A program made the translations under genes and the position numbers. A DNA stretch of 6,952 bases from JBBQSF01 sp038214085. Lineage in GTDB: Bacteria > Bacteroidota > Bacteroidia > Bacteroidales > CG2-30-32-10. This document shows positions 6,495 to 6,952 of the stretch, piece after piece. Numbering within the stretch: the first letter of the stretch is position 1; every line of letters starts with the position of its first letter. The stretch spans positions 1 through 6,952 of the forward strand of contig JBBQSF010000144.1 of the NCBI GenBank assembly GCA_038214085.1. Reading direction: 5' to 3'. Under the pieces are notes generated by a model, which was not told where the DNA came from, did no database searches, and saw nothing but the letters and a program-made list of their open reading frames with translations.

Positions 6495-6952
6495 ATGAAC
6501 TATTCTGATGAATTTCGTAAATATGCTATAAAACATAGAGGAATCAGCAGCCTCAATCTGGATAGATTTACCTCCGTTCACGGAAGTTATATTTCTCCTA
6601 CTATTATAGAAGAACGCCAGCTTAACATTGCTACAATGGATGTTTTTTCGCGTTTAATGATGGACCGAATTATTTTTCTTGGAGTTACAATTGATGATTA
6701 TGTTGCAAATATTATTCAGGCCCAGTTGCTTTTCCTTGAATCTGTTGATGCAAAAAAAGATATTCAAATTTACCTGAATACTCCCGGTGGTTCAGTATAT
6801 GCTGGATTGGGAATTTACGATACCATGCAGTATATTGCTCCGGATGTTGCAACAATTTGTACCGGAATGGCCGCATCAATGGGTGCTGTATTGCTTTGTG
6901 CTGGTAAAGAAGGAAAACGTACAGCGCTAACTCATTCCAGAGTCCTGATTCA
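6495..6952 (+). CDS. clpP: ATP-dependent Clp protease proteolytic subunit, 5' part
   Basis: Serine peptidase that forms a barrel of two heptameric rings and degrades substrates unfolded by ClpX or a related ATPase in the cytoplasm. The first 152 residues are present. Recognisable ClpP segments are DRIIFLG (57-63), the oxyanion-strand motif NTPGGSV (95-101) and GMAASMGA (124-131), in which Ser128 is the expected nucleophile. The window ends at HSRVLI plus the bases CA, so the next codon is very probably the catalytic His of the HSRVxIHQP motif, and the catalytic Asp lies outside. The N-terminus before YISPTIIEERQL is about 30 residues long, somewhat extended, and could include a processed propeptide. 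The ATG at 6495 follows the tig stop by 18 bases with no Shine-Dalgarno sequence. It probably shares the tig transcript, with clpX expected next. Confidence 0.96.
   Translation, partial: MNYSDEFRKYAIKHRGISSLNLDRFTSVHGSYISPTIIEERQLNIATMDVFSRLMMDRIIFLGVTIDDYVANIIQAQLLFLESVDAKKDIQIYLNTPGGSVYAGLGIYDTMQYIAPDVATICTGMAASMGAVLLCAGKEGKRTALTHSRVLI

Noticed and set aside
1..6952. CRISPR arrays, insertion sequences, attachment sites or phage remnants, including integration at the tRNA-Leu 3' end
   Set aside because: I saw no regularly spaced repeats, transposase or integrase motifs, and no second copy of the tRNA 3' end; the tRNA is followed directly by a terminator and the housekeeping gene tig.

Overview
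The window looks like ordinary chromosomal DNA from a low-GC member of the Bacteroidota. The evidence is an AT-rich sequence, starts without a recognisable Shine-Dalgarno sequence, a TAnnTTTG-type -7 element (TATCTTTG) in front of the tRNA gene, a tRNA with no encoded CCA, and a tig-clpP gene pair. No computation was run, so the phylum is an inference. The enzyme set (a formate dehydrogenase with NADH-dehydrogenase-type electron-input domains) suggests an anaerobic or facultative lifestyle.

Layout. Bases 1-282 (+) are the 3' end of an unrecognised protein. It converges on a two-gene minus-strand operon spanning 4765 to 316: first a fused NuoE-NuoF flavoprotein (3038-4765), then one base after its stop codon the catalytic formate dehydrogenase alpha subunit (316-3036). 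A short AT-rich divergent region (about 4766-4905) separates this operon from the plus-strand genes. On the plus strand come tRNA-Leu(UAG) (4906-4987), a clear intrinsic terminator (5009-5035), the trigger factor gene tig (5067-6476), and the 5' part of clpP (6495 to the window end), which is cut inside the codon of the expected catalytic histidine.

How the genes work together. The two minus-strand proteins carry a complete predicted electron path between NAD(H) and formate/CO2: FMN and a 4Fe-4S cluster in the NuoF domain, a 2Fe-2S cluster in the NuoE domain, then a 2Fe-2S cluster, two ferredoxin-type 4Fe-4S clusters and one pterin-proximal 4Fe-4S cluster in the alpha subunit, ending at a Mo or W bis-pterin centre with a cysteine ligand. 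The expected product is a soluble NAD-dependent formate dehydrogenase or CO2 reductase. No fdhD-type sulfurtransferase, hydrogenase or transporter gene lies in the window. On the other side, trigger factor (nascent-chain chaperone) and ClpP (protease core) form a protein-quality-control operon that probably continues into clpX.

No undescribed system was found. The points most worth a second look are the loss of all three cysteines of the His-ligated (N5-type) cluster in the formate dehydrogenase, the NuoE-NuoF fusion, and the His-rich, probably metal-binding tail with an apparently degenerate FKBP domain in trigger factor.
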